Shown: positions 45,205 to 53,880, numbered from the stretch's first letter. The stretch is 64,000 nt of DNA from JBFMAI01 sp040755725 (GCA_040755725.1 JBFMAI010000032.1:62001-126000); one strand, 5' to 3'. Notes: generated by a model not told the origin, from the sequence alone. A program made the numbers and translations.

Positions 45205-45510
45205 GGAAAGCCGCCTGGTCCCCCGCTCTCTACGGCGTGGTTTGGGAGGATCGCTGCTCCCCTCCCGCTTCGAGCGCCTATCAGAACCCCGCACGCCGGT
45301 GCGGGGCCAACCGACCTGCCGCTTGCGTGGTGGGTTCTGTTGGCAGCGCGTAGAGAGAGGTTGGGCGAGGTTGGATTCGTCGCGCCGGGTCGTACAGCAA
45401 GGCTCCGCCTCACCGCCGTCGCAAGGCAGAGCCTTGCGGTGCGGCTGGCGCGACATGGCACACGCTGATGCTGGTAAGCTCAGCCAAGCGGTGCGGCGTC
45501 CGGCGGGCCG
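45205..45510. other. Intergenic region between convergent genes
   Basis: No gene is seen. A full family A repeat occupies 45281-45341; the rest is unremarkable. Confidence 0.5.
45281..45341. repeat. Intergenic repeat family A, copy 8 (full)
   Basis: TCAGAACCCCGCACGCCGGT then GCGGGGCCAACC, then GACCTGCCGCTTGCGTGGTG and GGTTCTGTTGG. The terminal CAGAACCC and GGGTTCTG are exact complements; the interior forms one strong hairpin (CCCCGCAC/GTGCGGGG) and a weaker second one. Confidence 0.78.
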
Positions 45511-46233
45511 TCACACAGCGACGGGGCACTCCGCGGTCTTGCGGCGGCGACGGCGTTTCTTGACGAGTCCCACCCGTGGGGGATGCCCGATCCGCGGCCC
45601 CAGATTGGCTAACGTGGAGACGACGGCCTGCGGGCCGTCGCAGAAGGCGTCCGCCCCCACTTCGCGCCATAGGCCGTCCGCGCGGTTGAAGATGCCGCCG
45701 CTGACGACGACGTTCATCGTGGGGCACACGCCGATGTCGCGGATGCGTTCGAGCATGGCGCGGGTGTTCGGCACGGCTTCGGGGTCGGCGCCGAAGATGA
45801 GGAGCACGTCCGGCCGCAGGTGGCCGACCATGGCGAGGATCTCGTCGTGCGGGACGCCACCGCCGAGAAAGAAGACTTCCCAGCCGTCGGCTTGCAGGAG
45901 GTCGGCGAGCATCTGGGCGCCGAGCTCCTCGTGAGCCCCGTCGGCGCAGGCGACCAGCACCCGCTTGCCGCGGCGTGGGGCTGTCCGCAGGCGGGCCTGC
46001 AACTGGTCGGCCACCGTCCGGTTGATCCGGTAGGCCATGTGTTCAATCGCGGCGTTGATGCGATCGTCCCGGTAGAGTCGCTCGATCTGGGCGTTGGCGG
46101 GCCAGAGCACGTTGCAGATGAGTTCTTCGGCGGGGACACCGCGGGCCGTGGCGTCGGCGATGAGCTCAAAGCACTCGGCGCGGCGGCCGGCCAGCAGGGG
46201 TTGCAGGTAGCGAACGAGGAAGGGTTCGGGCAT
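45511..46233 (-). CDS. Cobalamin-binding domain protein
   Basis: A 240-residue protein with a helical B12-cap-like region (residues 1-85, ELICNVLWPANAQIERLYRD) and a Rossmann-like cobalamin-binding region (about 90-215) containing KRVLVACADGAHEELGAQML, WEVFFLGGGVPHDEIL and a VVSGGIFNRADG loop. The B12 ligand motif in the family is DxHxxG; here histidine and glycine are three residues apart (AHEELG), so the ligand geometry may differ. No DNA-binding domain is attached, unlike CarH. It may be a light or redox sensor partner, or a methyl carrier; B12 is also needed by NrdJ in this organism. The tail is Lys/Arg-rich. Confidence 0.82.
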   Translation of the reverse strand: MPEPFLVRYLQPLLAGRRAECFELIADATARGVPAEELICNVLWPANAQIERLYRDDRINAAIEHMAYRINRTVADQLQARLRTAPRRGKRVLVACADGAHEELGAQMLADLLQADGWEVFFLGGGVPHDEILAMVGHLRPDVLLIFGADPEAVPNTRAMLERIRDIGVCPTMNVVVSGGIFNRADGLWREVGADAFCDGPQAVVSTLANLGPRIGHPPRVGLVKKRRRRRKTAECPVAV

Positions 46234-46784
46234 GGATGCCGACTCCGTTACGGGCCCGTCGCCGACGGCCTCCAGGTCCGGCCCGATCCACAGACCGCGA
46301 CGGGTGTGCCTCGCGTTGCCGCAGCATCCATGCTGACGGGGACTTGATTCCGGGGCGGGCGGGTCCTGACCGCGTGGGTCACGCCGCCCGGTTTCGCCCG
46401 TTGCTATCGGGGCCGGTCCGCGGCGATCTTGAGGGCGTTCTGGAGGCGGCGCGCGACCGGGGCGACGGCGCTGGCGGCGGGTTCAGCGCGTCCGAAAACG
46501 CGCGGTCCGAGGGGTGGCGGCCCGGTGCGTTTCTCGGAACCGCGCGGCCGCGGGCCCGCCGGATGCCCGCCCGCCGGATTCGGGGGAGAAATCGCCAGGC
46601 GCGGAGAGCGCAGAGAACGCCGAGGCACGCCAAACAGAGCGCCTGCTCGCCAGACGGCCTGCCTTGACAGAGCCGCGCCAGGGCTTAACGTAGCGGTTCG
46701 CTCGGCGGCCGGTGGCCTGGGCCGGGTGATGGTCGGCGTACGTCCACGGGGGGGAGGTACGGCCAAAGGAAGGAGACTGCGGCC
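46234..46784. other. Intergenic region with family D repeat
   Basis: About 551 bases without a supportable gene. A family D repeat lies at about 46594-46630. The right end holds a purine-rich ribosome-binding site for the small gene at 46785. Confidence 0.55.
46594..46630 (+). repeat. Intergenic repeat family D, copy 2
   Basis: GCCAGGCGCGGAGAGCGCAG followed by AGAACGCCGAGGCACG; it matches the minus-strand copy at 16786-16831 over about 20 bases. Confidence 0.55.
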
Positions 46785-46976
46785 ATGCGACCGATGATGT
46801 GGTACAGGCGATGGAGCGTGGCCCTGGCCACGGGCGGCGTCACGCTGGGAATCCTGCAAGGGCTGGGCCTGGTCAATTTCGCCAGCCTGTTCACGAGCCT
46901 CTTGGCCACGTGGCTATCGATCCTCGTGACGATCCTGCTGGGCGGCGACCCCAGCGCGTTGCTCGCCCGCGTCTGA
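46785..46976 (+). CDS. Small hydrophobic protein, unknown
   Basis: A 63-residue protein: basic N-terminus (MRPMMWYRRW), then two hydrophobic stretches (ALATGGVTLGILQGLGLV and LFTSLLATWLSILVTILLG) and a short tail. It is preceded by AAAGGAAGGAG about 10 bases before the ATG, which supports translation. I do not recognise the family. It lies 113 bases upstream of trigger factor on the same strand and may be part of its transcript. Confidence 0.5.
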   Translation: MRPMMWYRRWSVALATGGVTLGILQGLGLVNFASLFTSLLATWLSILVTILLGGDPSALLARV

Positions 46977-47089
46977 TGGCGACGGGCGCGGCCGACGCCG
47001 GACGAGGGCGTGGGGCCGCCGGGCCGCTGGGCGGTCATGGCGGCGAGCGGTCCGCGGCGTCCGCGGCCGGTTGAACACGGGAGACGATC

Positions 47090-48550
47090 ATGGACATACC
47101 GGGAGCCGCCCGTCCGATAGACCCCGAGGCATGGGACAAGGCCCAGGCCGAGCAAGAGCGCCTGCTGGAGGACCTCAAGAAGGAGGTCCGGGTGGCCGCG
47201 CAAGACATCGGCACCCTGCGCAAGTCGCTCCGCATCACCGTCCCCGAGAAGATCATCGCCGACCACCTAGAGCACAATTACACCGAGCTCATGCACGACG
47301 CCCTGGTGCCCGGGTTTCGCAAGGGGCGGGCGCCGCGCCGGCTGATCGAGAAGCGCTTCGGCAGCGAGGTCCGCGAATCGCTCACCAGCTCGATGGTGGG
47401 CCAGTCGTACTTCGCGGTCATCGAGAACGAGAAGCTCGACGTGCTCGGCGACCCGCTCTTTGTCATCACGACGGGCGACAGCACCAAACTGATGGACATC
47501 GACGAGGCGCTCCAACACCTCAAGCTGCCGTCCAGCGGCGATTTCGTCTACGCCTGCGAGGTCGAGCTTAAGCCGACCTTCGAGTTGCCCGCGCTGGAGA
47601 ACATCCCCGTCCGCCAGCCCAAGATCGAGATCACCGACGCGATGGTCGATGAGCAGATCATGCACCGCCGCAAGCTCCGCGGGCGGATGGAGCCGGTGAC
47701 CGACCAGCCGGCGGAGAAGAACGACACGATCGTGGCCGACGTGGTGCTCCGGGTCGATGGCGAGTCGATCAAACAGGAAGACAACGTGACGCTCGCGGTC
47801 CGGCCGTCGAGTATCGAGGGCATCCCGCTGACGGACCTTGACACGGTACTGACCGGCGTGCGGCCCGGGCAGTCGGTGACGGCCGACTGCACAATCCCGC
47901 CGGACTTCGAACGGCCCGACTTGCGCGGCAAGCAGGGGCAGTTCACGTTCAAGATTCACGAGATCAAGCGGCTCGTGCCGGAGTCGATGGCTGATTTCCT
48001 GACGGGCTGGGGCTTCGAGTCGGAGGTCGACGCGCGGACGTTTTTCCGTGAGCAGTTGGAGTCGGAGCGGGACGAGCTGGTGGATCGAGCGCGGCGGGCC
48101 CAAATTGAAGGCTACCTGCTCGATAACACGAAGCTGGACTTGCCGGAGCAATTCTCGAACCGTCAGGTTCAGCGGGCGGTGGCCCGCAAGATCATCGAGC
48201 TCCAGCAGCGCGGGGTGCCGCAGGGCGACATCGAGGCCCGCATCGACGGGCTGCGGACCTCCGCGGGCGCCGAGGCGGTGGCCGAGCTCAAACTGAGCTT
48301 CATCCTGGAGAAGGCGGCCGAGCAGCTCGGCATTACGGTGACGGACGAAGAGGTCAACACGGAGATCGCGCGGATCGCCCGGCGGTACAACCGGCGGTTC
48401 GACCGCGTCCGTGACGATCTGCAAAGCCACGGGTTGTTGGACCAGCTCGTCGAGCAGATCCGACAGCGCAAGTGCGTCGACGTCCTGCTGGAGAAAGCCC
48501 AGGCCGTCGAGGCGGCGGAGCCCGCGCCGAGCAAGCCGGCGGCGGAGTGA
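47090..48550 (+). CDS. tig: Trigger factor
   Basis: A 486-residue ribosome-associated chaperone. The ribosome-docking signature is visible as VPGFRKGRAPRRLIEKRFG near residues 73-90. The central part has a diverged FKBP-type region (EKNDTIVADVVLRVDGESI; GKQGQFTFKIHEIKRLVPE), and the C-terminal 200 residues are helical, with the trigger-factor-like end segment. An N-terminal extension of about 35 charged residues precedes the docking domain. It is followed 10 bases later by clpP1, consistent with a tig-clpP operon. GGGAGACG precedes the ATG. Confidence 0.92.
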   Translation: MDIPGAARPIDPEAWDKAQAEQERLLEDLKKEVRVAAQDIGTLRKSLRITVPEKIIADHLEHNYTELMHDALVPGFRKGRAPRRLIEKRFGSEVRESLTSSMVGQSYFAVIENEKLDVLGDPLFVITTGDSTKLMDIDEALQHLKLPSSGDFVYACEVELKPTFELPALENIPVRQPKIEITDAMVDEQIMHRRKLRGRMEPVTDQPAEKNDTIVADVVLRVDGESIKQEDNVTLAVRPSSIEGIPLTDLDTVLTGVRPGQSVTADCTIPPDFERPDLRGKQGQFTFKIHEIKRLVPESMADFLTGWGFESEVDARTFFREQLESERDELVDRARRAQIEGYLLDNTKLDLPEQFSNRQVQRAVARKIIELQQRGVPQGDIEARIDGLRTSAGAEAVAELKLSFILEKAAEQLGITVTDEEVNTEIARIARRYNRRFDRVRDDLQSHGLLDQLVEQIRQRKCVDVLLEKAQAVEAAEPAPSKPAAE

Positions 48551-48560
48551 AGGAGAATCC

Positions 48561-49202
48561 ATGGCGTACTGGCCGGATCCCGAGCGACCGCGGAACCAGG
48601 GGGGCGGCAACTATCAGGCCTGGCGGCAGATGGGCCTGAACGAGATGCTGCTGGACAACCGCATTATCTTCCTGGACTTGCCGCTGGATCCGCGGATCAC
48701 GATCAACAGCAGCACGGTCTGCTCGCACGTGATCAAGAGCATGTTGTATCTCCAGTCGGTCAAGCGCGACCAGGACATCCACCTGTACATCAACTGCCCC
48801 GGGGGGGACATCGACGACACGCTGGCCATCTACGACACGATGCGGTTCCTGAACTGCGACGTGTCCACGTACTGCGTGGGGGGGGCCGCCAGCGGGGCCG
48901 CGCTGATCCTGGCCGCCGGCACCAAGGGCAAGCGTTACGCGCTACGGCACGCCAAGATCATGATCCACCAGCCGTGGGGCTACGTCGGCGGGCAGGCGAC
49001 GGACATGCGGATCCAGGCCGATGAGATCCTGCGGGTCAAGAAGACGTTGATCGACATCCTGGCGCTGCACACGGGCAAGCCCGCGGAGCAGATCGCCAAG
49101 GACATCGAGCGCGACCGGTACATGAGCGCCGAGGAGGCCAAGGAGTACGGTCTGATCGACGAGATTCTCGAAGAGGCCAAGGTCGAAAAGAAGAAGAAGT
49201 GA
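48561..49202 (+). CDS. clpP: ATP-dependent Clp protease proteolytic subunit, first copy
   Basis: A 213-residue ClpP. The catalytic triad can be traced: Ser in GGAASGAALILAAG, His in MIHQPWGY and Asp in IERDRYMSAEEA. The residues after the catalytic serine (GAALIL) differ from the usual MAAVLL, and the segment just before reads CVGGAAS instead of C.GQAAS-type. The C-terminus ends in a lysine cluster. It has an N-terminal extension (MAYWPDPERPRNQGGGNYQA) longer than in most ClpPs. AGGAG precedes the ATG. The second ClpP follows after 14 bases, so the two may form a mixed tetradecamer. Confidence 0.95.
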   Translation: MAYWPDPERPRNQGGGNYQAWRQMGLNEMLLDNRIIFLDLPLDPRITINSSTVCSHVIKSMLYLQSVKRDQDIHLYINCPGGDIDDTLAIYDTMRFLNCDVSTYCVGGAASGAALILAAGTKGKRYALRHAKIMIHQPWGYVGGQATDMRIQADEILRVKKTLIDILALHTGKPAEQIAKDIERDRYMSAEEAKEYGLIDEILEEAKVEKKKK

Positions 49203-49216
49203 AAGGCGGCCCCGGC

Positions 49217-49855
49217 ATGATCCGATCCGAAACGCTTGTTCCGATCGTCGTGGAGAAGGAGGGCCGCGCCGAGCGGGCCTACGACATCTACTCGCGCCTG
49301 CTGAAAGACCGCATCATCTTCCTGGGCGACGAGGTCGAGGCCAATCTCTCCAACCTCGTCATCGCCCAGATGCTCTTTCTGGCCAATGAAGACCGCAAGG
49401 CGGACATCCACCTGTACATCAACTCGCCCGGAGGCTCGGTCTACTCCGGCTTGGGCATCTACGACACCATGCAGTTCGTGCCCTGCCCGGTGGCGACGTA
49501 TGTCCTGGGCGCGGCCGCGAGCATGGCCGCTGTCCTGGCCGCCGCCGGGGCGCCCGGCAAACGCTACGTCCTGCCGCACTCGCGGGTGATGATCCACCAG
49601 CCGCTGGGCGGGGCGCACGGGCCGGCCACCGACATCAAGATCGAGCTGGATGAGATGCTGCGGACGCAGCAGCAGCTCTACAAGGTGCTGGCGCGGCACA
49701 CGGGCAAGAGCATCGAGCAGATTACCGCCGACTGCGACCGTAACCACTGGATGGACGCCGAGGAGGCGGTCGCATACGGCCTGGTGGACAAAGTGCTCCA
49801 GTCGATGCCCGAAACGGCGCCGCGGCCCGCAACGACGAACGGAGCGACGGAGTGA
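49217..49855 (+). CDS. clpP: ATP-dependent Clp protease proteolytic subunit, second copy
   Basis: A 212-residue ClpP with a canonical triad: Ser in VLGAAASMAAVLAAAG, His in MIHQPLGG and Asp in DCDRNHWMDAEEA. It is closer to standard ClpP than the first copy. It probably pairs with ClpX, encoded at 35540. Paired ClpP1/ClpP2 subunits in other bacteria form hetero-oligomers with distinct duties. The start ATG at 49217 follows AAAGGCGG. The next gene starts 4 bases after its stop. Confidence 0.95.
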   Translation: MIRSETLVPIVVEKEGRAERAYDIYSRLLKDRIIFLGDEVEANLSNLVIAQMLFLANEDRKADIHLYINSPGGSVYSGLGIYDTMQFVPCPVATYVLGAAASMAAVLAAAGAPGKRYVLPHSRVMIHQPLGGAHGPATDIKIELDEMLRTQQQLYKVLARHTGKSIEQITADCDRNHWMDAEEAVAYGLVDKVLQSMPETAPRPATTNGATE

Positions 49856-49859
49856 GCCA

Positions 49860-50555
49860 GTGATCCTCGTCGCCGCTCATCCCGAGGCCACGGCCGCGAC
49901 CTGGGGACCGGCCACGGCCCGGCAACGTGGGTGGCGTCGTGGAAGATGGTGCGCGACGAATTTCGCGGCCGCGGTGGGGATGGCGCTGTGTACCGTCGGC
50001 TGCGTCTCCACCGCCGAGATCAGCCTGCGGAACGAGATCATCGGCCTGCGCGAGCAGCTCCGGCAGAAGGACAACGAACTCGTCGCCCAACGGGCGAGTC
50101 TCGACGAGGTGGCCCGCCAGCTCGCGGTCGCCCGCTCCATTTCCGAGGACGACCTCAAGCGCGTCTTCTATCCCGAGCGGCTGGTCATCGACAAGCTCTC
50201 CGGCGGCGCGGACTATGACGGCAAGCCCGGCGACGACGGCGTCACGGTGTACCTCAAGCCGGTGGACCCGGCCGGGGATGTCATCAAGGTCGCCGGCGAT
50301 ATCCGCATCCAGCTTTACGATCTGGCGGCCCCCGCCGGGAAGAACCTGATCGGCGAGTATGTCGTCCCTGTTGATCAGGTGGGCAAGCTGTGGCAGGGGA
50401 AGCTGTGGACCAATCACTACACGATCCGCTGCCCCTGGCCCGCCGCCCCGCCGGAGCACACGGAAATCACCATCCGCGCCACGTTTGTGGACTATCTGAC
50501 GAAGCGGGTGGTGTCCGCGCAATCGACCTGCCAGGTGAAGCTCCCGCCGCGCTAA
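49860..50555 (+). CDS. Lipoprotein with coiled-coil segment, unknown function
   Basis: A 231-residue product. After a basic N-terminus there is a hydrophobic stretch and lipobox (AAVGMALCTVGC, about residues 37-48), so it is likely lipid-anchored. Residues about 55-85 form a coiled coil (LREQLRQKDNELVAQRASLD). The remainder is beta-rich with GDIRIQLYDLAAPAGKNLIG and a final CQVKLPPR. I do not recognise the family. The GTG start at 49860 is 4 bases after clpP2 and follows GGAGTGAG, so it is probably cotranscribed with tig-clpP1-clpP2. Confidence 0.72.
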   Translation: MILVAAHPEATAATWGPATARQRGWRRGRWCATNFAAAVGMALCTVGCVSTAEISLRNEIIGLREQLRQKDNELVAQRASLDEVARQLAVARSISEDDLKRVFYPERLVIDKLSGGADYDGKPGDDGVTVYLKPVDPAGDVIKVAGDIRIQLYDLAAPAGKNLIGEYVVPVDQVGKLWQGKLWTNHYTIRCPWPAAPPEHTEITIRATFVDYLTKRVVSAQSTCQVKLPPR

Positions 50556-50565
50556 GCGCGCCTCA

Positions 50566-50630
50566 CGGAACCCCGCACGCGAGTGCGGGGCCCGGCATCC
50601 CGCCACTCGCGTGGCGGGTTCTGTTAGCGG
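50566..50630. repeat. Intergenic repeat family A, copy 9 (full)
   Basis: GGAACCCCGCACGCGAGTGC then GGGGCCCGGCATCC, then CGCCACTCGCGTGGCGGGTT and CTG. GGAACCC pairs with GGGTTC-; hairpin one is CCCCGCAC-gcga-GTGCGGGG and hairpin two CCGCCAC-tcgc-GTGGCGG. This is the clearest three-way-junction candidate. Confidence 0.8.
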
Positions 50631-50691
50631 CTGCAAGGAAAGGCGCGCTTGTGGACCGTCGGTCCCCAGGAGGCCAACCTGCCGAAATACC

Positions 50692-50717
50692 GAGGGCCCG
50701 CACAAGGGCGGGCCCTC
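50692..50717. terminator. Strong hairpin between convergent genes
   Basis: GAGGGCCCGC (50692-50701) and GCGGGCCCTC (50708-50717) are exact complements around the loop ACAAGG. No U-run follows, but the position between two convergent genes suits a bidirectional transcription barrier. Confidence 0.55.
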
Positions 50718-50811
50718 ACTCGGGGGCTACGGTCCTTTGAGGCGCTACGTTCTCGTGGCCCGTCGCCGCGGCCTCGTTGGCGAACTGCCGCTCAGTGTCC
50801 CGCCGGCCGCG

Positions 50812-53349
50812 TCACGGCGTGATGGTCCAGACGGTGCGATCAACGCCGACGGTCCACGGGAAGGCGCTGATTGGGCCGGAGGGGACCCACGTCAATTGGG
50901 CCTGCATCTCCCGCGTCGTCGGGTTAATGAAGCGGGACGGGTCGCCGGACACCAAGACCACGACCGTCTGGTCCACGATCGTCGCGGGCCGGACGTCCGC
51001 GTCCTCGAAGCTCTGGGTGACGTAGTTGAATAGCTGGATGCGCTGCGTAAAGGCGCCCGCCGTGCTCACGTTGGCCTCCAGCGTGAAGCGCAGCTCACTC
51101 GGGGCGGCGGTGGTCGCCGTGCCGGTCACGACCAGCCAAACAGGGGGCTCCGCGGGGGTGAGGACGATGCCGACCTGGGCGCCGAGGCGCGCGTCATCGC
51201 TGTAGAACAAGTCGGGCAAGTCGCCGTATGTCCGCCAGCCGCGAACCAGCGTGAAGCTGCCGGGCAGAATGTCGGTACTGCCCCCCACGATCACCTGGGC
51301 CGTGCTCTCGTACGGCAGACCGTTGCGCTTGGTGACGGTGACGTAGAGCGTGCCGACGGACGCCGGCGTGACGGCGAAGCTGACCGAGCCGGAGGCATTG
51401 GTCAGGCCGGTCTGGTAGACGTCGCCGGCCTTCCACAGGCAGACGGTCGCGGACGCCACGGGGTTGCCGCCGCTGGTCACCTGCACCGTGAAGTTGTTGG
51501 CCTGGCCGACGTTGAGCGTCGCCGGATGCGCGACACTGACGCTGGTGGGGTTCTCCGTCCAGATCGGCAGCTCGGGATCGCCGAGCAGCGTCAGCTCGGT
51601 GAAGATGTACCGGTAGTACTCATCATTCTGGTACGAGTCGTTCTTGTGGTCGGAGAAGCACTGGCCGAGGAGATACCAGTTCTGCTGGAAGAGGGACCGG
51701 TAGAAGTAGCGGTCGAAGCGGAACGAATACTGATCGCCGTAACCCGGCAGGTACCAGCCGTAGCGCGAATTGCCGACGAAGGCCACTCCGCCGCCGTTGG
51801 CGTTGCGGACGAAGCCTTCGGCGATGCACTGGCTCGCGTTGTAGTCGCACGCCCAGCAGCCCATCGAGTAGCCGATGCTCTGCCGGTTACCGTTGGTCAG
51901 GGCCAGCATGTCGTTGGTGTAGACGGCCCAGCCGTGGTTGGTGGAACCCGTGCCCATCTGGTCGGTGTACGCGTGGTCCGCGTGGTTCATCAGGTTGTTG
52001 CCCTGATTGAGAACGGCCATGACGGCGTCCCGATGGTTCCCGCCGTCGGTGTCGTACACCTTGCGATAGGTCCAGCCGGTGGGCAGGTAGCTCGTCCGGA
52101 TGGCCTCCTTGCAGATTGAGCCTTCGTTGCCACTGCCGGACAGGTCAAACCCAAAGAACCCCACGCACTTGGCGTAGTCGGTCAGCGGGGGGTTCTTCTC
52201 GTAGGTGAGGACCTTGTTGATGAAGGTGTTGATCGCCGCGGGGCCCGTGACCGACGCCCGGCCGACGTGGACGTCGCAGACGTAGTTGTCGTTGAAGTCC
52301 GCATAGTACGTGTCGTTCGGGATCGCCGTGGGATCCACGGAGAACGACTTGCTGGGCGCCGGGACCGTGTCCGTGTCACCGCCGAGCAGGAAGAAGGTCG
52401 TCCCCCAGTTGTTGTAAGCGTCAATCACGAAGGCCCGAATCTTGGCCGTGTTCGTGCCGCTGTACCCGCCGCTGTTGTAGATCCAGCTCGTCGTGACGAT
52501 GGTGGCGGGCACCCCCTTCTTCGTCTTCCAGTTCGCCAGCGGCTGGAAGGCGCTCACCCAACTGTCCTGCGTGATGATCACGTAGTCGTAGTCCCCGGGC
52601 GGGACGCCGCGCGACCCGTCCTCCTCGACGCCCGCGGTGCGAAGCTGCACATCGTCCGGGTTGACCACCATCTCGGCCAGCATCTGGTCGTACGCGTCGC
52701 GTGCGGCGTCCGAAATCCGCCGCGGCAGGTAAGACGCGCACACATACCCCGCGACGCCATCCAGAACAATTTGAATCGACGTGTTGAGAATCAGCCGGCG
52801 GGCGGCGGGCACGTATTGCACCGGGCAGACCCGTAGCACGGCGAACGACTGGCCCGCCAGGTCACTTTGCTGCGTGAATTCGACGGTTCGCGCCGGATAC
52901 GCGCGGGCCGACGCATACACGGCCCGGTTCGGCCCAACGAAGTCGTTGTCGCCGGCGGGATCCGAGACGCGGCGCGGCGGCTGGGCGGGGTAGACGAAGT
53001 ACTCGCCCGGCAGCGGGATCGCCTTGGCCCCCGTTACGCGCACCCCCTTCACCGCCATTCCGTCCGGCAGCGCGATGCGTACGATCGCTGTCGGGAGCAT
53101 CGGTTTGCCCACGTCGTTGAGGACGCCGCCCTCAGCGAGCGCGATGGTGTCGTAACCCGATAACTCGCCGAACTCGAGCTCGTCCGGCGAGAAGGTCGCC
53201 ACGTACCGCACCTGAAACGTCGCTCCGCTCTGGCGGACGTCGACGGTCTGGCCCGATGCCACCCCCGGGAGGGCGAGAACCACGAGCACTACGAGGGCTG
53301 GCAAGAACCGGCCGGCCGAAGCCGAACTCCGCGACAAATCGACGGACAT
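50812..53349 (-). CDS. C25 (gingipain-like) secreted cysteine peptidase
   Basis: An 845-residue exported protein. A signal peptide (FLPALVVLVVLALPGVASG) is followed by a propeptide-like region and the C25 domain: DYVIITQDSWVSAFQPLANW, FFLLGGDTDTVPAP, a His-containing LMNHADHAYTDQMG near residue 455, and the catalytic cysteine in YSMGCWACDYN near residue 498. Next come an Ig-like region (VASATVCLWKAGDVYQTGL) and a C-terminal module of about 145 residues with YGDLPDLFYSDDARLG and FEDADVRPATIVDQTV. C25 peptidases cleave after Arg or Lys and process surface proteins. The start at 53349 is chosen because the signal peptide follows. Confidence 0.9.
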   Translation of the reverse strand: MSVDLSRSSASAGRFLPALVVLVVLALPGVASGQTVDVRQSGATFQVRYVATFSPDELEFGELSGYDTIALAEGGVLNDVGKPMLPTAIVRIALPDGMAVKGVRVTGAKAIPLPGEYFVYPAQPPRRVSDPAGDNDFVGPNRAVYASARAYPARTVEFTQQSDLAGQSFAVLRVCPVQYVPAARRLILNTSIQIVLDGVAGYVCASYLPRRISDAARDAYDQMLAEMVVNPDDVQLRTAGVEEDGSRGVPPGDYDYVIITQDSWVSAFQPLANWKTKKGVPATIVTTSWIYNSGGYSGTNTAKIRAFVIDAYNNWGTTFFLLGGDTDTVPAPSKSFSVDPTAIPNDTYYADFNDNYVCDVHVGRASVTGPAAINTFINKVLTYEKNPPLTDYAKCVGFFGFDLSGSGNEGSICKEAIRTSYLPTGWTYRKVYDTDGGNHRDAVMAVLNQGNNLMNHADHAYTDQMGTGSTNHGWAVYTNDMLALTNGNRQSIGYSMGCWACDYNASQCIAEGFVRNANGGGVAFVGNSRYGWYLPGYGDQYSFRFDRYFYRSLFQQNWYLLGQCFSDHKNDSYQNDEYYRYIFTELTLLGDPELPIWTENPTSVSVAHPATLNVGQANNFTVQVTSGGNPVASATVCLWKAGDVYQTGLTNASGSVSFAVTPASVGTLYVTVTKRNGLPYESTAQVIVGGSTDILPGSFTLVRGWRTYGDLPDLFYSDDARLGAQVGIVLTPAEPPVWLVVTGTATTAAPSELRFTLEANVSTAGAFTQRIQLFNYVTQSFEDADVRPATIVDQTVVVLVSGDPSRFINPTTREMQAQLTWVPSGPISAFPWTVGVDRTVWTITP

Positions 53350-53756
53350 GCTGGTGACCTCCGGTGCAGATGGGGTTGGTGGCCTGCCAACGCTCAGGCC
53401 TGCTGCGGTTTCCCCTGCACATACTTCTCGTGCCTCCAGCGTAACCAAATCGGACCCCGAGGTACAATGAAAAAGTCGGCCGCCAGCGAGTAACGGGCGC
53501 GTGCCACGTCCGGCGCTCTGCCCCGGCGGCGTTGGTCGGCCACGCGGATGCCCGGCGGCAGCCGTGGCTTGTGAGACGCCCACCAGTCCGCCGGGGAAGC
53601 AGCACCGGCCCTCCGTGGGCGGCGTACAACGTTGAAGACGCCCCGAAATCTCACGGCCGCCGCCCGTGGGGGACGCCGGGGCCTGTCTGGCGGCGGGCTG
53701 CCAGACCCTTGCGGCCCCGCAGGCATTGGGGGATCATGGAGTTGGCAGTGCCGCCT
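53350..53756. other. Intergenic region upstream of the selenocysteine tRNA
   Basis: About 407 bases with no supportable gene; a family C repeat lies at 53620-53662. The short open frames here are repeat-derived. Confidence 0.55.
53620..53662 (+). repeat. Intergenic repeat family C, copy 2
   Basis: It contains GAAGACGCCCCGAAATC at 53634-53650, identical over 17 bases to the minus-strand copy at 16727-16711, preceded by a shared AACGT and followed by related GC-rich sequence. Confidence 0.65.
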
Positions 53757-53852
53757 GGGAGTGTCCGGACGCCTGGTGGGTCCCGCGGCCTTCAAAGCCG
53801 TTGAAGCGTTGTACCCACAACGCTTGGTAGGTTCGATTCCTATCCACTCCCG
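53757..53852 (+). tRNA. selC: Selenocysteine tRNA (anticodon UCA)
   Basis: A 96-nt tRNA. The acceptor GGGAGTG/CACTCCC pairs fully with G as discriminator; CCA is not encoded. The D-region has GGAC/GTCC pairing. The anticodon arm is GCGGC-CTTCAAA-GCCGT, giving anticodon TCA. A very long variable arm is AAGCGTTGT/ACAACGCTT with loop ACCC. The T-arm core is GTAGG-TTCGATT-CCTAT, close to known selC genes. An eighth acceptor pair would be U-C; alternatively the T-stem gains a sixth G-C pair (53826 with 53844), keeping the 13-pair acceptor/T helix typical of tRNA-Sec. It decodes UGA as selenocysteine with SelB; selA and selB are not in this window. Confidence 0.93.
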
Positions 53853-53880
53853 TGTCACCACGGCTTAAAATGCTCATTAG

